This document shows positions 1 to 8,146 of a stretch of DNA of 64,000 bases, in pieces; the stretch's first letter is position 1; each line of letters begins with the position of its first letter. Made by a program: the position numbers and the translations under genes. Under the pieces are notes generated by a model that worked only from the letters and a program-made list of their open reading frames with translations, did not search any database and was not told the DNA's origin. Source of the DNA: Halomonas litopenaei (GTDB lineage: Bacteria; Pseudomonadota; Gammaproteobacteria; Pseudomonadales; Halomonadaceae); contig NZ_JAEKJT010000002.1 of assembly GCF_017303055.1 (NCBI RefSeq), forward strand, positions 39,204 to 103,203. Direction: 5' to 3'.

Positions 1-1
1 C

Positions 2-247
2 GGCATTGGCCGGCACCAGATGCCGATGGCCGCTCAAGCGGTGATGCTCGGTGGCCATGCCCGGGTTGGGCTCGAGGACAACCTGTACCTCGAAAAGGGC
101 GTGCTGGCCTCCAACGCTCAACTGGTCGAGAAAGCCGGCAGCCTGATCAACCACCTGGGCGGCAAGGTCATGACACCGGCGGAAACTCGAGATTTCCTCA
201 AGCTGCGCAACCCACACACCGGCACCATCATGGGAGAACAGGCATGA
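2..247 (+). CDS. cdhC: 3-dehydrocarnitine cleavage enzyme (BKACE/DUF849), 3' end only
   Basis: Only the last 81 or so codons are in the window; the gene starts upstream. The visible C terminus (GIGRHQMPMAAQAVMLGG, then GLEDNLY) is typical of beta-keto acid cleavage enzymes, zinc-dependent TIM barrels that cleave a beta-keto acid with acetyl-CoA. The next two genes are carnitine dehydrogenase and a thioesterase, which is the cdhCAB order known from Pseudomonas. The likely reaction is therefore 3-dehydrocarnitine plus acetyl-CoA giving acetoacetate and betainyl-CoA. Its stop overlaps the start of cdhA by 4 bases, so translation is probably coupled. The family call is secure; the substrate rests on the neighbours. 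Confidence 0.85.
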   Translation, partial: GIGRHQMPMAAQAVMLGGHARVGLEDNLYLEKGVLASNAQLVEKAGSLINHLGGKVMTPAETRDFLKLRNPHTGTIMGEQA

Positions 248-1197
248 AACAGCTATCTGTCATCGGCACCGGTGTGATCGGCAACGGCTGGATCGCCCGC
301 GCCCTGGCCAGCGGTTGGAGCGTAGTCGCTTTTGATCCGGACCCCGCCGCCGAAGCGCGCACTCGGGCGTTTGTGGATAATGCCTGGCCTGCGCTGCAAC
401 GCCTGGGTCTGGCCGACGGCGCCAGCATCGACCACCTGCGCTTTGCCTCCTCACTGGAAGCCGCCGTGGACGGCGCCGACCTGATCCAGGAGAACGTACC
501 GGAAAGACTCGAGCTCAAGCAGAGCATCCTGGCCCAGATCGACGCCGCGGCGCCTGCCGATGTGCTGGTGGGCTCCTCGACGTCGGGATTCAAGCCCACC
601 GACCTGCAGCAGGACTGTGCCAAGTCACCCGGGCGCATCATCGTCGCTCACCCCTTCAATCCGGTCTACCTGCTACCGCTGGTCGAGCTGGTCGGAGGAC
701 AAGCCACGGCGAGCGAGCAGACTCAGCAGGCGCAGGCCCTGTATCAGGCGCTGGACATGCGTCCACTGGTGGTCCGCCGTGAAATCGAAGGGCATATTGC
801 CGACCGTCTGATGGAAGCCCTGTGGCGCGAGTCACTGCACCTGGTCAATGACGGCGTAGCCACTACAGAGGAAATCGACGCCGCGGTGGTCTACGGCTGT
901 GGGCTGCGCTGGTCGCTGATGGGCACCTTCCTGACCTTCCACCTGGCCGGTGGGGAACAGGGCATGCGCCATATGCTGGAGCAGTTCGGACCCGCGCTGA
1001 AGCTCCCCTGGACCAAGCTGGAAGCCCCCGAGCTTACCGATGAGCTGATCGACCGCGTGGTCGAGGGCTGCGAGCATCAGGCGGCCGGCCGCAGCGTGGC
1101 CGAGCTGGATCGTCGTCGCGATGACTTCCTGGTCGAATTGCTGGGCCTGGTGAACAAGTACTGGCCGGAAGCAGAAGGCCTCGAGGGACGTATCTGA
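244..1197 (+). CDS. cdhA: L-carnitine dehydrogenase
   Basis: This 317-residue enzyme of the 3-hydroxyacyl-CoA dehydrogenase superfamily oxidises L-carnitine to 3-dehydrocarnitine with NAD+. The N terminus has the dinucleotide-binding motif GTGVIG (residues 8-13) and an acidic residue ending the second strand (FDPDP). The block IIVAHPFNP places the expected catalytic His near residue 136, and a conserved helical region follows (IADRLMEALWRE). Length is normal for the short carnitine dehydrogenase form without a fused thioesterase; that domain is the separate next gene. It overlaps cdhC by 4 bases and shares its last A with the ATG of cdhB. Function is well supported by motif and operon order. 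Confidence 0.9.
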   Translation: MKQLSVIGTGVIGNGWIARALASGWSVVAFDPDPAAEARTRAFVDNAWPALQRLGLADGASIDHLRFASSLEAAVDGADLIQENVPERLELKQSILAQIDAAAPADVLVGSSTSGFKPTDLQQDCAKSPGRIIVAHPFNPVYLLPLVELVGGQATASEQTQQAQALYQALDMRPLVVRREIEGHIADRLMEALWRESLHLVNDGVATTEEIDAAVVYGCGLRWSLMGTFLTFHLAGGEQGMRHMLEQFGPALKLPWTKLEAPELTDELIDRVVEGCEHQAAGRSVAELDRRRDDFLVELLGLVNKYWPEAEGLEGRI

Positions 1198-1649
1198 TGG
1201 CCTTGCTCAACACCCAGGTGGCGTCACAGTGGGTCGACTACAACGGCCATATGAACGATGCCGAGTACGCCAGGGTATTCTCCCTGGCGGTGGACAGGCT
1301 GATGGAGAACATTGGCCTGGACGATGAGGGCCGGCAACGGCTCGGCTACACCCTGTATACCCTCGAGACCCATCTTCGCTACCTGAAGGAAGCCCACGAG
1401 GGGCAAGACCTGCAGGTCGATGTTCAGATCGTCGATCAAGATGCCAAGCGCCTGCACCTGTGGTTTGTACTCACCAGTGGAGCGGACCTGCTGGCTACCA
1501 GCGAGCAAATGCTGATGGGCATCGACACCACCAGCGGCAAGCCTGCTGCCTTCCCCGCAGCGCTCTCTGATGCCTTGGTGACATTGCCCCCCCTGTCATC
1601 CCCCCCGCCCGAGGGGCTGGGACGGCGGATCGGTATCAGCCGACGCTGA
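1197..1649 (+). CDS. cdhB: Betainyl-CoA thioesterase (hotdog fold)
   Basis: This 150-residue protein has the 4-hydroxybenzoyl-CoA thioesterase-like start: VDYNGHMNDAEYARVFSLA carries the Asn-Gly-His-Met element and downstream acidic residue of this hotdog family. In the carnitine pathway this enzyme hydrolyses betainyl-CoA to glycine betaine and CoA, the last step before the osmoprotectant is released. Its start codon overlaps the cdhA stop (ATGA), the expected position in cdhCAB. The tail is low in complexity, with a Pro/Ser-rich stretch, and may be unstructured. The assignment depends on both family and position. Confidence 0.85.
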   Translation: MALLNTQVASQWVDYNGHMNDAEYARVFSLAVDRLMENIGLDDEGRQRLGYTLYTLETHLRYLKEAHEGQDLQVDVQIVDQDAKRLHLWFVLTSGADLLATSEQMLMGIDTTSGKPAAFPAALSDALVTLPPLSSPPPEGLGRRIGISRR

Positions 1650-1773
1650 CAGGCTTGGCGTCCTGGCCGGGCCATATCCAGCCAGACCCGCTCAGGCCCG
1701 CCCAGACCAGCTCGGGCCAGGGCGCCATCCACCAGGAATGCTCGGCGACGCCGGGCGGGATCCGGATGTAGCG

Positions 1774-2709
1774 ATGACGATCGACGACTTTGCCAAGCGC
1801 TTCCAACATGGTCTCGACGCCATGGCATCAAGGCCCCTCGCCCTGGCCAGAGGCGACTACGATCGGCTCTGCGCCAGTTTCGCCACGCCGTTGCCCACCA
1901 CCATGCGGGTCACCGACGAGCGGATCGCTGGAGTACCCGTGCGCCGATATCGGCCAGGGAGAGTGAGAGGGAAGGAGAGAGGGACAGCGAGTGGGAGAGT
2001 GGAAGGAAGAGACAGCGTTCTTTCTCACGCCCACGCCCACGCCCACGCCGATACTGGTCAGCAGACCGTGCTCTACATCCATGGTGGCGGCTTCACGATC
2101 GGCTCGCTGGACAGCCACCAGGGCGTCGCAGCGGGCCTTGCCGAAGCACTCGGGCGAGAGGTGGTAAGTGTGCAGTATCGACTTCTGCCCGAGGCACGCT
2201 ACAGCGACCAGCTCGACGACGTCGATCGGGTGCGCCGCTGGCTTCAGCCCTGTGCCCTGGTGGGGGACAGCGCAGGAGGTCGCCTGGTGCTGGACGTGGC
2301 TCGTGCCGCCAAGGACCCACATCCGCTCGGCATGATCTATCCGCTTCTCGGTGACATGTCCGAGACATCTCTTGGACCCGATGCGCCCTTGCTGAGTCGT
2401 CGGGACGCCCAGGCCGCCTGGGCGATGATTGCCTCCGACGCTGCCCGCGTGGGCGACGCTCCCCCGGTCAGCAGCGCAGTGGAATGCCTGGTCGTGGAAC
2501 ACGACCCCCTGACCCCAGCGATACTGGCGACGCTGGACCAATGGCGTCAGCAGCGGCGGCAGGTTGGCCTGCATACGGCAGAGGGGATGTTTCACGGGGC
2601 GCTTCACGCCCATGCGCAGCTGGCACCGATGTCGATCACCTGGCGTGGGTTCTGTCGTGCTCTCGCGTGTCACCTCGACGAGCGACACCTAGACTATTCT
2701 TTGCGTTGA
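1774..2709 (+). CDS. Alpha/beta hydrolase, HocS-like acylcarnitine esterase
   Basis: This is an alpha/beta hydrolase of the hormone-sensitive-lipase type, about 311 residues. The oxyanion motif HGGGF lies at 103-107 and the nucleophile elbow GDSAGG at 164-169 (Ser166). Asp244 (VEHDP) and His274 (FHGALH) complete a plausible triad. In Pseudomonas a hydrolase of this type (HocS) sits next to cdhCAB and splits short-chain O-acylcarnitines to free carnitine, so that role is inferred here. I chose the ATG at 1774; an in-frame ATG at 1738 has its Shine-Dalgarno-like sequence too close. Residues 61-93 are an unusual Arg/Gly/Ser insert ending in alternating His-Ala repeats just before the first core strand. 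Confidence 0.7.
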   Translation: MTIDDFAKRFQHGLDAMASRPLALARGDYDRLCASFATPLPTTMRVTDERIAGVPVRRYRPGRVRGKERGTASGRVEGRDSVLSHAHAHAHADTGQQTVLYIHGGGFTIGSLDSHQGVAAGLAEALGREVVSVQYRLLPEARYSDQLDDVDRVRRWLQPCALVGDSAGGRLVLDVARAAKDPHPLGMIYPLLGDMSETSLGPDAPLLSRRDAQAAWAMIASDAARVGDAPPVSSAVECLVVEHDPLTPAILATLDQWRQQRRQVGLHTAEGMFHGALHAHAQLAPMSITWRGFCRALACHLDERHLDYSLR

Positions 2710-2847
2710 AGTGCCTCTCTACCCCTCTGATTCATAAGCACTTATCGGGTTAGAAGCAGCACAGTCACGACGTTATCACTCCACTCCAGCGAGGTTCCCA
2801 CCGATCGATCGCCGTCCCTCCTTTTTCAATAAGACAACGAGACACCA

Positions 2848-4233
2848 ATGAAACAGAACATGTCCACATTGGTGGCCACCGTGGTCACCGTCATTACGCT
2901 TATTGCCTTTGCTGCCATCGCCCCAGGTAGCTTTCAGACCATCCTTGATGTCATCAAGGTCAATGTCATCGGCAACTTGGGCTTCATCTTCACCTACCCG
3001 GCCTTTGTTGCCTCCATCGTGTTTGTCGTCCTGATGTTTACCCCACTGGGCCGCTTGAAATTCGGTGATGAGCCGCCAGAATTTTCGACGCTCGCCTGGC
3101 TAGGCATGCTTTTCGCCACCGGCATGGGTATTGGATTGGTCACCTGGGGAGTGCTGGAGCCTCACTATCACGTCGAGGCCGGGAACAGTTCCGATCAAGC
3201 ACTGCTATATGCGTTCAATCACTGGGGGCTACTGGCCTGGGCAGGCTATCTTGCCATCGGCGTCATCTTTGCCCACTGCATGTACAACCTGAGGATCGAG
3301 AAACCTGCCGAGACCTTGCTGGGAGGCGGTTTCCTCAGCAAGTTGAACCTGGTGAGCCTGGTCGTTTCCACCGTGATCGGGCTTTCGCTGACGTTCTCCT
3401 ATGCCACCGATCCCCTCAAGCAAAGCCTGGAGCAGTTCTTTGGCATCCAGGCCAGTCCAACCTTGATCATCAGTGTGCTGGCCATCTTTGCCATCGCCTC
3501 GAGTGCCTCGGGGCTCAAGCGGGGCATCAAATGGCTAAGCAACTACAACACGTTATTCGCGCTGATACTGTTGACCAGCGTGTTACTGCTGACATCCCCC
3601 TGGGACATCGTTTCGACGCTGGCGCGCCTGTTGCCGGAATACCTGGTGAAATATCCGCTGATGGCGACCGATATTGGCCTGGGGGATCCTGAGCGCAAGG
3701 CCTGGCTCGCGGATTGGCTATATGCCTTCGAGGCTGCCTGGTACGGTTGGTTCATCTTCACCGGGGTGTTTATCGCCCGCATCTCCAAGGGGCGTACGCT
3801 CCGCCAACTCGTGCTAGGCGTCATGCTGGTGCCGAGCCTATTCTCGTGTTTGTGGTTTACGACCTTCGGCCTCGGCGGATTGGAGACAGGCTCAGAGGAC
3901 GTCTTTGCGCTGATGGCCACCCTGGATAGCCATGGCATTCTTTCGGCCATTCTGGCCCTGAACATCCTGCTGTTCTTCGTCACCAGCGCGGATTCCGCTG
4001 GCCTGGTCTGCGAAATGCTGACCGTCAAACGCTCCAGAGCGTTCTGGATCGTGGCCATGTCTTTGCTGGCGATCGTGATCAACTGGCTGGAAGGTGACAT
4101 CTTCAAGGTCATCCTGACCCTGATTTCCGTCGCGGCCATTCCTGTGGCCTTTGGCATCTTTGCGCTGGTAGCAGCCTTCTTGCTGCGCCTTCGAGGCCAG
4201 CACACCCCATTGCCCACTCAGGACGACGGCTAA
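2848..4233 (+). CDS. BCCT-family transporter (carnitine/betaine/choline type)
   Basis: This inner-membrane secondary transporter of 461 residues has about 12 hydrophobic segments. The BCCT glycine-rich segment GMGIGLVTWGVLEP lies near residues 92-105. The family signature around the eighth helix is visible as a Trp-rich stretch followed by GVFIARISKGRT. BCCT carriers take up trimethylammonium compounds such as betaine, choline or carnitine, driven by Na+ or H+. Short N and C termini, without the long regulatory tail of osmosensing BetP, suggest a nutritional uptake carrier. It follows the carnitine operon on the same strand after a 138-base gap, so carnitine or an acylcarnitine is the likely substrate. 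Specificity cannot be read from the sequence. Confidence 0.85.
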   Translation: MKQNMSTLVATVVTVITLIAFAAIAPGSFQTILDVIKVNVIGNLGFIFTYPAFVASIVFVVLMFTPLGRLKFGDEPPEFSTLAWLGMLFATGMGIGLVTWGVLEPHYHVEAGNSSDQALLYAFNHWGLLAWAGYLAIGVIFAHCMYNLRIEKPAETLLGGGFLSKLNLVSLVVSTVIGLSLTFSYATDPLKQSLEQFFGIQASPTLIISVLAIFAIASSASGLKRGIKWLSNYNTLFALILLTSVLLLTSPWDIVSTLARLLPEYLVKYPLMATDIGLGDPERKAWLADWLYAFEAAWYGWFIFTGVFIARISKGRTLRQLVLGVMLVPSLFSCLWFTTFGLGGLETGSEDVFALMATLDSHGILSAILALNILLFFVTSADSAGLVCEMLTVKRSRAFWIVAMSLLAIVINWLEGDIFKVILTLISVAAIPVAFGIFALVAAFLLRLRGQHTPLPTQDDG

Positions 4234-4336
4234 GCAAGCGCTGACGTCATCAGCCGAACGGCGTTAGGCGCCCAGAGCCCGGGACCTGGAACCCGAAGTC
4301 TATGAGGCTCAGGTGCCAAGTTAGAGCAGCGTGTAC

Positions 4337-4368
4337 GCAGACAGGGCCTGATGTCAGGCCCTGTCTGC
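4337..4368. terminator. Hairpin between convergent genes
   Basis: A perfect 15-base inverted repeat (arms 4337-4351 and 4354-4368, two-base centre) lies between the end of the BCCT gene and the end of the minus-strand repeat protein gene. Its position between two converging genes suggests a bidirectional transcription terminator. No clear T-run follows on either strand, so it may be Rho-assisted or may mainly protect mRNA ends. Confidence 0.6.
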
Positions 4369-4444
4369 AGCCTATGGCGAGTGCCATGGCGCCCTGTAGC
4401 ACTCTGGCTAACACCTTCACTCAGGCGCTAGCGGCAAAGCGCCA

Positions 4445-5734
4445 TTAGAACTTGCCCAGTTCAGCCTCGAGCGGAAACATGGCGGCGGATAGCTCGCCCA
4501 CGCTCATGACCGGTGACGCCGGCGCCTTGGCACTCGGCCAGGCCTTCAGCAAGCCCTCGTAGCCCTCCTCCAGGGCAGCATAAGCGCCTGCTTCGCGAAA
4601 CAGCTCGGCGTGGCGCTCCAGCGACTCACGGGCCGTCAGCACAAATCCACGGCCATCCTGATACTCCACTACATTGACGAACTCACCGTCGTCGACCGCT
4701 TCTTCGTACTCGTGCAGCGCAGTCTGCAACAGCGCCAGCTGGACCTTGGCCTGGAAGCCAGCATCCTTCTCGAGTTCATCGTCCACGTCGCCCATGGCGG
4801 CCACGATGGTAGCGCGCAGCGACTCATACTCTGCCTCGTATTCGCTCCAGTCTCCGCCCTGCTGGACCTGGCCAGAAAAGTCTTCCAAGGTCTCGTCGAA
4901 GGCCTCGATTCCGCGGGTCTCCAACGCCTTGGCGATGCCCGGATAGACCTCATGGTAGGGATGACCGAAATGCGGGTAGGAAGCGGTCTTTGAACCTTCG
5001 GTGTAGAGCTCCTTGGCCACCTGAAGGTGCCCCAGCATCAGGGCGAGTTCTGTGGTGTAGATACCAGGATTGGCCGTGTCTACGTGGCCATGCTCGCCGC
5101 CTTCACCACCTTCGCCACCTTCGCCGCCTTCACCACCTTCACCACCTTCGCCGCCTTCACCACCTTCACCGCCTTCACCGCCTTCACCACCTTCACCGCC
5201 GGCAGTAGCAGTTAAATAGGCAAATACCGCGTAGGGGTCGCTAGCCAAGGAGCCGTGCTCGCCGCCTTCACCGCCTTCGCCACCTTCGCCACCTTCACCG
5301 CCGTGGCCGTGCTCGCCACCTTCGCCGCCTTCACCGCCTTCACCGCCTTCACCACCGTGGCCGTGTTCTCCGCCTTCGCCGCCGTGGCCGTGCTCTCCAC
5401 CTTCGCCGCCTTCACCGCCGTGGCCGTGTTCTCCGCCTTCGCCACCTTCACCACCTTCACCACCTTCACCGCCGTGGCCGTGTTCTCCGCCTTCGCCACC
5501 TTCACCACCTTCACCGCCGTGGCCGTGTTCTCCGCCTTCGCCACCTTCGCCACCGTGGCCGTGCTCTCCGCCTTCACCACCTTCGCCGCCGTGGCCAGCT
5601 TGCCCCGCTTCGTGCACAACGCCGTCTTGCGTCATTTCCTCGTCGCCATGATGATCGGCCCAGGCGGTGCCGGTTCCGAGCAAAAGGCTGGTGCCTACAC
5701 CGATCCACAGTTTGGTGCGGGTCTCTTGGGTCAT
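4445..5734 (-). CDS. Exported His/Gly/Glu-repeat protein with conserved-looking C-terminal domain
   Basis: A Sec signal peptide (hydrophobic core GVGTSLLLGTGTAWA) precedes a mature protein starting DHHGDEE. Two long tracts of GGEGGE/HGH repeats follow, separated by a short ordinary segment containing DPYAVFAYL. The last 195 or so residues form an acidic helical domain with scattered His (GHLQVAKELY, HFGHPYHEVYPG, LHEYEEAV). I do not recognise that domain with certainty. The start at 5734 is preferred over 5743 because the GAGG ribosome-binding sequence overlaps the earlier ATG. The gene is divergent from a PiuC-type hydroxylase with a Fur-box-like sequence between them, which suggests a periplasmic metal-binding protein, perhaps for iron. 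That role is inference. Confidence 0.75.
   Translation of the reverse strand: MTQETRTKLWIGVGTSLLLGTGTAWADHHGDEEMTQDGVVHEAGQAGHGGEGGEGGEHGHGGEGGEGGEHGHGGEGGEGGEGGEHGHGGEGGEGGEGGEGGEHGHGGEGGEGGEHGHGGEGGEHGHGGEGGEGGEGGEGGEHGHGGEGGEGGEGGEGGEHGSLASDPYAVFAYLTATAGGEGGEGGEGGEGGEGGEGGEGGEGGEGGEGGEGGEHGHVDTANPGIYTTELALMLGHLQVAKELYTEGSKTASYPHFGHPYHEVYPGIAKALETRGIEAFDETLEDFSGQVQQGGDWSEYEAEYESLRATIVAAMGDVDDELEKDAGFQAKVQLALLQTALHEYEEAVDDGEFVNVVEYQDGRGFVLTARESLERHAELFREAGAYAALEEGYEGLLKAWPSAKAPASPVMSVGELSAAMFPLEAELGKF
5090..5606 (-). repeat. In-frame minisatellite encoding GGEGGE(HGH) repeats
   Basis: Two blocks (about 5090-5205 and 5250-5606) consist almost wholly of 6- and 9-base units coding for Gly-Gly-Glu, with His-Gly-His triplets inserted at intervals. 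The 3' block (C-terminal in the protein) is nearly pure GGE; the 5' block alternates GGE runs with EHGH. Units differ at third positions, so these are not recent identical copies throughout, but local runs are close to identical and probably prone to length change. Confidence 0.95.
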
Positions 5735-5866
5735 GATGAACATCCTCGTTGTAGCTGCTGTCGGTTTTCCGCGCCTGTTGCCATCTGGGGGCTACGCGCG
5801 CTAAGGGTGGCGGCAGGTTCCGCCAATGGTCCATGACTATCCTGGACGCGACATGTGACCAAGTGT

Positions 5867-5885
5867 AATGCAAATGATTAACACT
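5867..5885. promoter_or_regulatory. Fur-box-like sequence
   Basis: The 19 bases aatgcaaatgattaacact resemble gammaproteobacterial Fur operators (overlapping NATWAT hexamers, with a frequently seen GCAAATGAT core). The site lies in the 183-base gap between the divergent repeat-protein gene and the PiuC-type gene, 33 bases upstream of the latter. piuC genes are commonly Fur-controlled. The match is imperfect and was judged by eye. Confidence 0.5.
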
Positions 5886-5917
5886 AGGGTACAATTCACC
5901 ATTTGCGAGGGGCAACG

Positions 5918-6592
5918 ATGATTCTCTGTATCGACCAAGTGCTCTCCAACGAGCTGCTGACACGCATTCGCCAGACCCTGGGCGAAGCCCGTTTCCGCGA
6001 CGGCAAGGAAACAGCGGGCTGGCACGCACGCACGGTGAAACAGAATCAGCAGGCGAGCGGCCAGGACCCTGCCATCGCCAGCCTGCGCGACGATGTCATG
6101 AAGACGTTGGCCAACCACACGCTGTTTCAGATCGCCGCCAGGCCCCGACGCATGAAGCCGGTGATGTTCAGTCGCTATCAGCAGGGCATGACCTACGGCA
6201 ACCATGTCGATGATGCGGTGATGCCCACGCCCCAGGGCCCCATGCGTACCGACCTGTCCTTCACCCTCTTTCTGGAGGAGCCAGCCCACTACGATGGGGG
6301 TGAGTTGATCATGGACACTCCCCAGGGTGAGCAGCGCTACAAGTTACCGGCGGGCTCCATGATCCTCTATCCGTCGTCGACCCTGCACCGGGTGGACCCT
6401 GTGACCCGGGGTGAGCGACTGGCCGCGGTGGGATGGCTGCAAAGCCAGGTGCGTCAGCCGGAACAACGGGAGATCCTGTTTGACCTGGACACCACCCGGC
6501 GCCAGATATTTGAACGCGATGGCAAGACCGCTGACTTTGACGCCATTTCCAAGAGCCTGGCCAACCTGCTGCGCATGTGGGCCGACATCTGA
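5918..6592 (+). CDS. piuC: PKHD-type hydroxylase, PiuC/YbiX family
   Basis: This Fe(II)/2-oxoglutarate-dependent dioxygenase has 224 residues from the ATG at 5918, matching the usual 225-227. An ATG 15 bases upstream is in frame, but the later one gives the family N terminus MILCIDQVLS. Metal ligands are His96 and Asp98 in GNHVDDAVM and His157 in STLHRVDPV; Arg167 is the likely 2-oxoglutarate anchor. PiuC proteins are typically co-regulated with iron-siderophore uptake, and their substrate is not established. Here the partner is not a TonB receptor but a divergent His-rich exported protein, with a Fur-like site between them. Confidence 0.9.
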   Translation: MILCIDQVLSNELLTRIRQTLGEARFRDGKETAGWHARTVKQNQQASGQDPAIASLRDDVMKTLANHTLFQIAARPRRMKPVMFSRYQQGMTYGNHVDDAVMPTPQGPMRTDLSFTLFLEEPAHYDGGELIMDTPQGEQRYKLPAGSMILYPSSTLHRVDPVTRGERLAAVGWLQSQVRQPEQREILFDLDTTRRQIFERDGKTADFDAISKSLANLLRMWADI

Positions 6593-6627
6593 TCCCCTGC
6601 ACCAGGGCTAAGCCCCATCCACTGGCG

Positions 6628-7755
6628 TCAGCTGCTCTCGTCCTGGCGGCGATAGCTCAGGGGTGAACAACCATAGTGGCGCCGAAAGGCACGGCTGAAA
6701 CTCGAGGCGGAGCCAAAGCCGCAGCTTAGCCCGATGGCGAGCACGTCCAGATCGGTGTCCTTGAGCAGTGACGCGGCACGGTTCAGCCGCAGCCCCAGAT
6801 AGTAGCCGGTGGGCGACTCCCCTAACTCGTCGGCGAACAGGCGCTGCAGCTGACGCAACGAGATCTGACTGCGCCGCGCAATCTCGGCAAGCTCAAGGGG
6901 TGCCTCTAGATGGCTCTCCATCAGTGACACGGCATCGATCAAGCGTGGCTGATGGGTCCCCAATCGACGCACCAGGCTCATGCGCTGCTGGTCGGTACGG
7001 GACCGCAAACGGTCGTGAATCAGCTGTTCCGACACGTCTACCGCCAGCGCCATCCCATGCTGCCTGGCGATCATCTCCAGGGTCATGTCCATGGCAGCAG
7101 CCCCACCAGCACAGAAAAAACGTCGTTGGCCGAGCAGGAAGAGCTCATCGCAGGTGCGAATGGTGGGATAACGCTCGTTGAAGGCCGGTAGCGTCTCCCA
7201 ATGCAGCGTAACGGTCTCTCCGGCCAGCAACCCGGCCTCGGCCAGCACCACCGCACCGGTGTCGAGGGCCCCGATACGACAGCCTCCTTGGTCCAGGCGG
7301 TTGAGCCAGGCACTCAGACCACGACCGATCCACTGCTCTGGATCAAACCCGCTGCACACCGCCAACGACGGCAAGTGGCGCACCTGGTCGATAGCATGGT
7401 CCACCATCAGCGTCATGCCATTGCTGGCGGTGACAGGATCACCAGATAGCCCGATCACCGTCCACTCGTAGAGCGGACGACCGGCAATCCGGTTAGCGAT
7501 GCGCAAGGGCTCTACCGCCGAGAAGAACGCCATCATCGAAAACTGGGGCAATAACAGAAAACCCATGCGTTCGCTGGTGGTCGATGCCGAGAACATGGGT
7601 TCGTTGTCGCCTGAGCCATCAGCGGTGGTGTCAGCGGTGGTGTCAGCGTGAGGATGACGCCCCTGGCCCTCATCAGGGTGGCCGTCCTTGCCCCGCCCAT
7701 GGGGCTGATCGCTAGCCTCCATGTGGATCTGCCCCTGGCCTGGCCAAGTCTGCAT
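6628..7755 (-). CDS. GATase1-like/AraC transcriptional regulator (CdhR/GbdR group)
   Basis: The 375-residue regulator has two parts. An N-terminal class I glutamine-amidotransferase-like sensor domain begins FLLLPQFSMMAFFSAVEPLRIANR. A C-terminal AraC double helix-turn-helix ends with LSCGFGSASSFSRAFRRHYG. Relatives such as CdhR, GbdR, SouR and DhcR sense carnitine, betaine, dimethylglycine, sarcosine or dehydrocarnitine and activate catabolic operons. The first 60 residues are a His/Asp/Thr-rich extension that is probably disordered. The start at 7755 has a good AAGGA ribosome-binding site. It converges with piuC and is divergent from a second paralogue. Proximity to the carnitine genes makes a CdhR role plausible but unproven. 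Confidence 0.85.
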   Translation of the reverse strand: MQTWPGQGQIHMEASDQPHGRGKDGHPDEGQGRHPHADTTADTTADGSGDNEPMFSASTTSERMGFLLLPQFSMMAFFSAVEPLRIANRIAGRPLYEWTVIGLSGDPVTASNGMTLMVDHAIDQVRHLPSLAVCSGFDPEQWIGRGLSAWLNRLDQGGCRIGALDTGAVVLAEAGLLAGETVTLHWETLPAFNERYPTIRTCDELFLLGQRRFFCAGGAAAMDMTLEMIARQHGMALAVDVSEQLIHDRLRSRTDQQRMSLVRRLGTHQPRLIDAVSLMESHLEAPLELAEIARRSQISLRQLQRLFADELGESPTGYYLGLRLNRAASLLKDTDLDVLAIGLSCGFGSASSFSRAFRRHYGCSPLSYRRQDESS

Positions 7756-8146
7756 GGCTATCTTCCTTTACGCTTTCTACTGTGTGCGACCGATCGCCAA
7801 GCCTAGGCGTTGTCCGAAACGTCGACGAGCGAAGGTTAGACAAGGCAGAAATCGGTGAGAAAGCGCAGTTTACGAGGTGTAACTGAGCATTTTAACCGGG
7901 CTGGCGTACCAGCCGATGTTTAACACCGTATCACCAAGCGCAGACACTTTACGTACAAGCCCCAGCATAGCGCGCAGCCCCAAGGCGAGGGCCGGGCTTG
8001 AGCCGGGTCGCCTGCGCTGTCATGCTTTTACGCCATCCTATCGAGAGGCCCTGGCGGCGCGCCATGCTCCACTCCCATTCTCACGACTCGTCGCCCCGTC
8101 GGCATCAGGCTCATGCCCAGGCCCAGGCGATGCGGAGGAAGCCGTC
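7756..8146. other. Divergent intergenic region with possible dispersed repeat element
   Basis: This 391-base stretch between two divergent GATase1/AraC regulators must carry both promoters. An in-frame extension of the downstream gene back to 7916 is possible but looks non-coding (biased, low-complexity translation). Bases from about 7800 to 7905 read like a non-coding interspersed element rather than a promoter. I could not find a clear 21-bp direct repeat here of the kind seen near the other two regulators. Confidence 0.4.

Noticed and set aside
5090..5606. Possible CRISPR-like array
   Set aside because: Units are 6-9 bases, contiguous and in frame with a coding sequence; there are no spacers and no cas genes.
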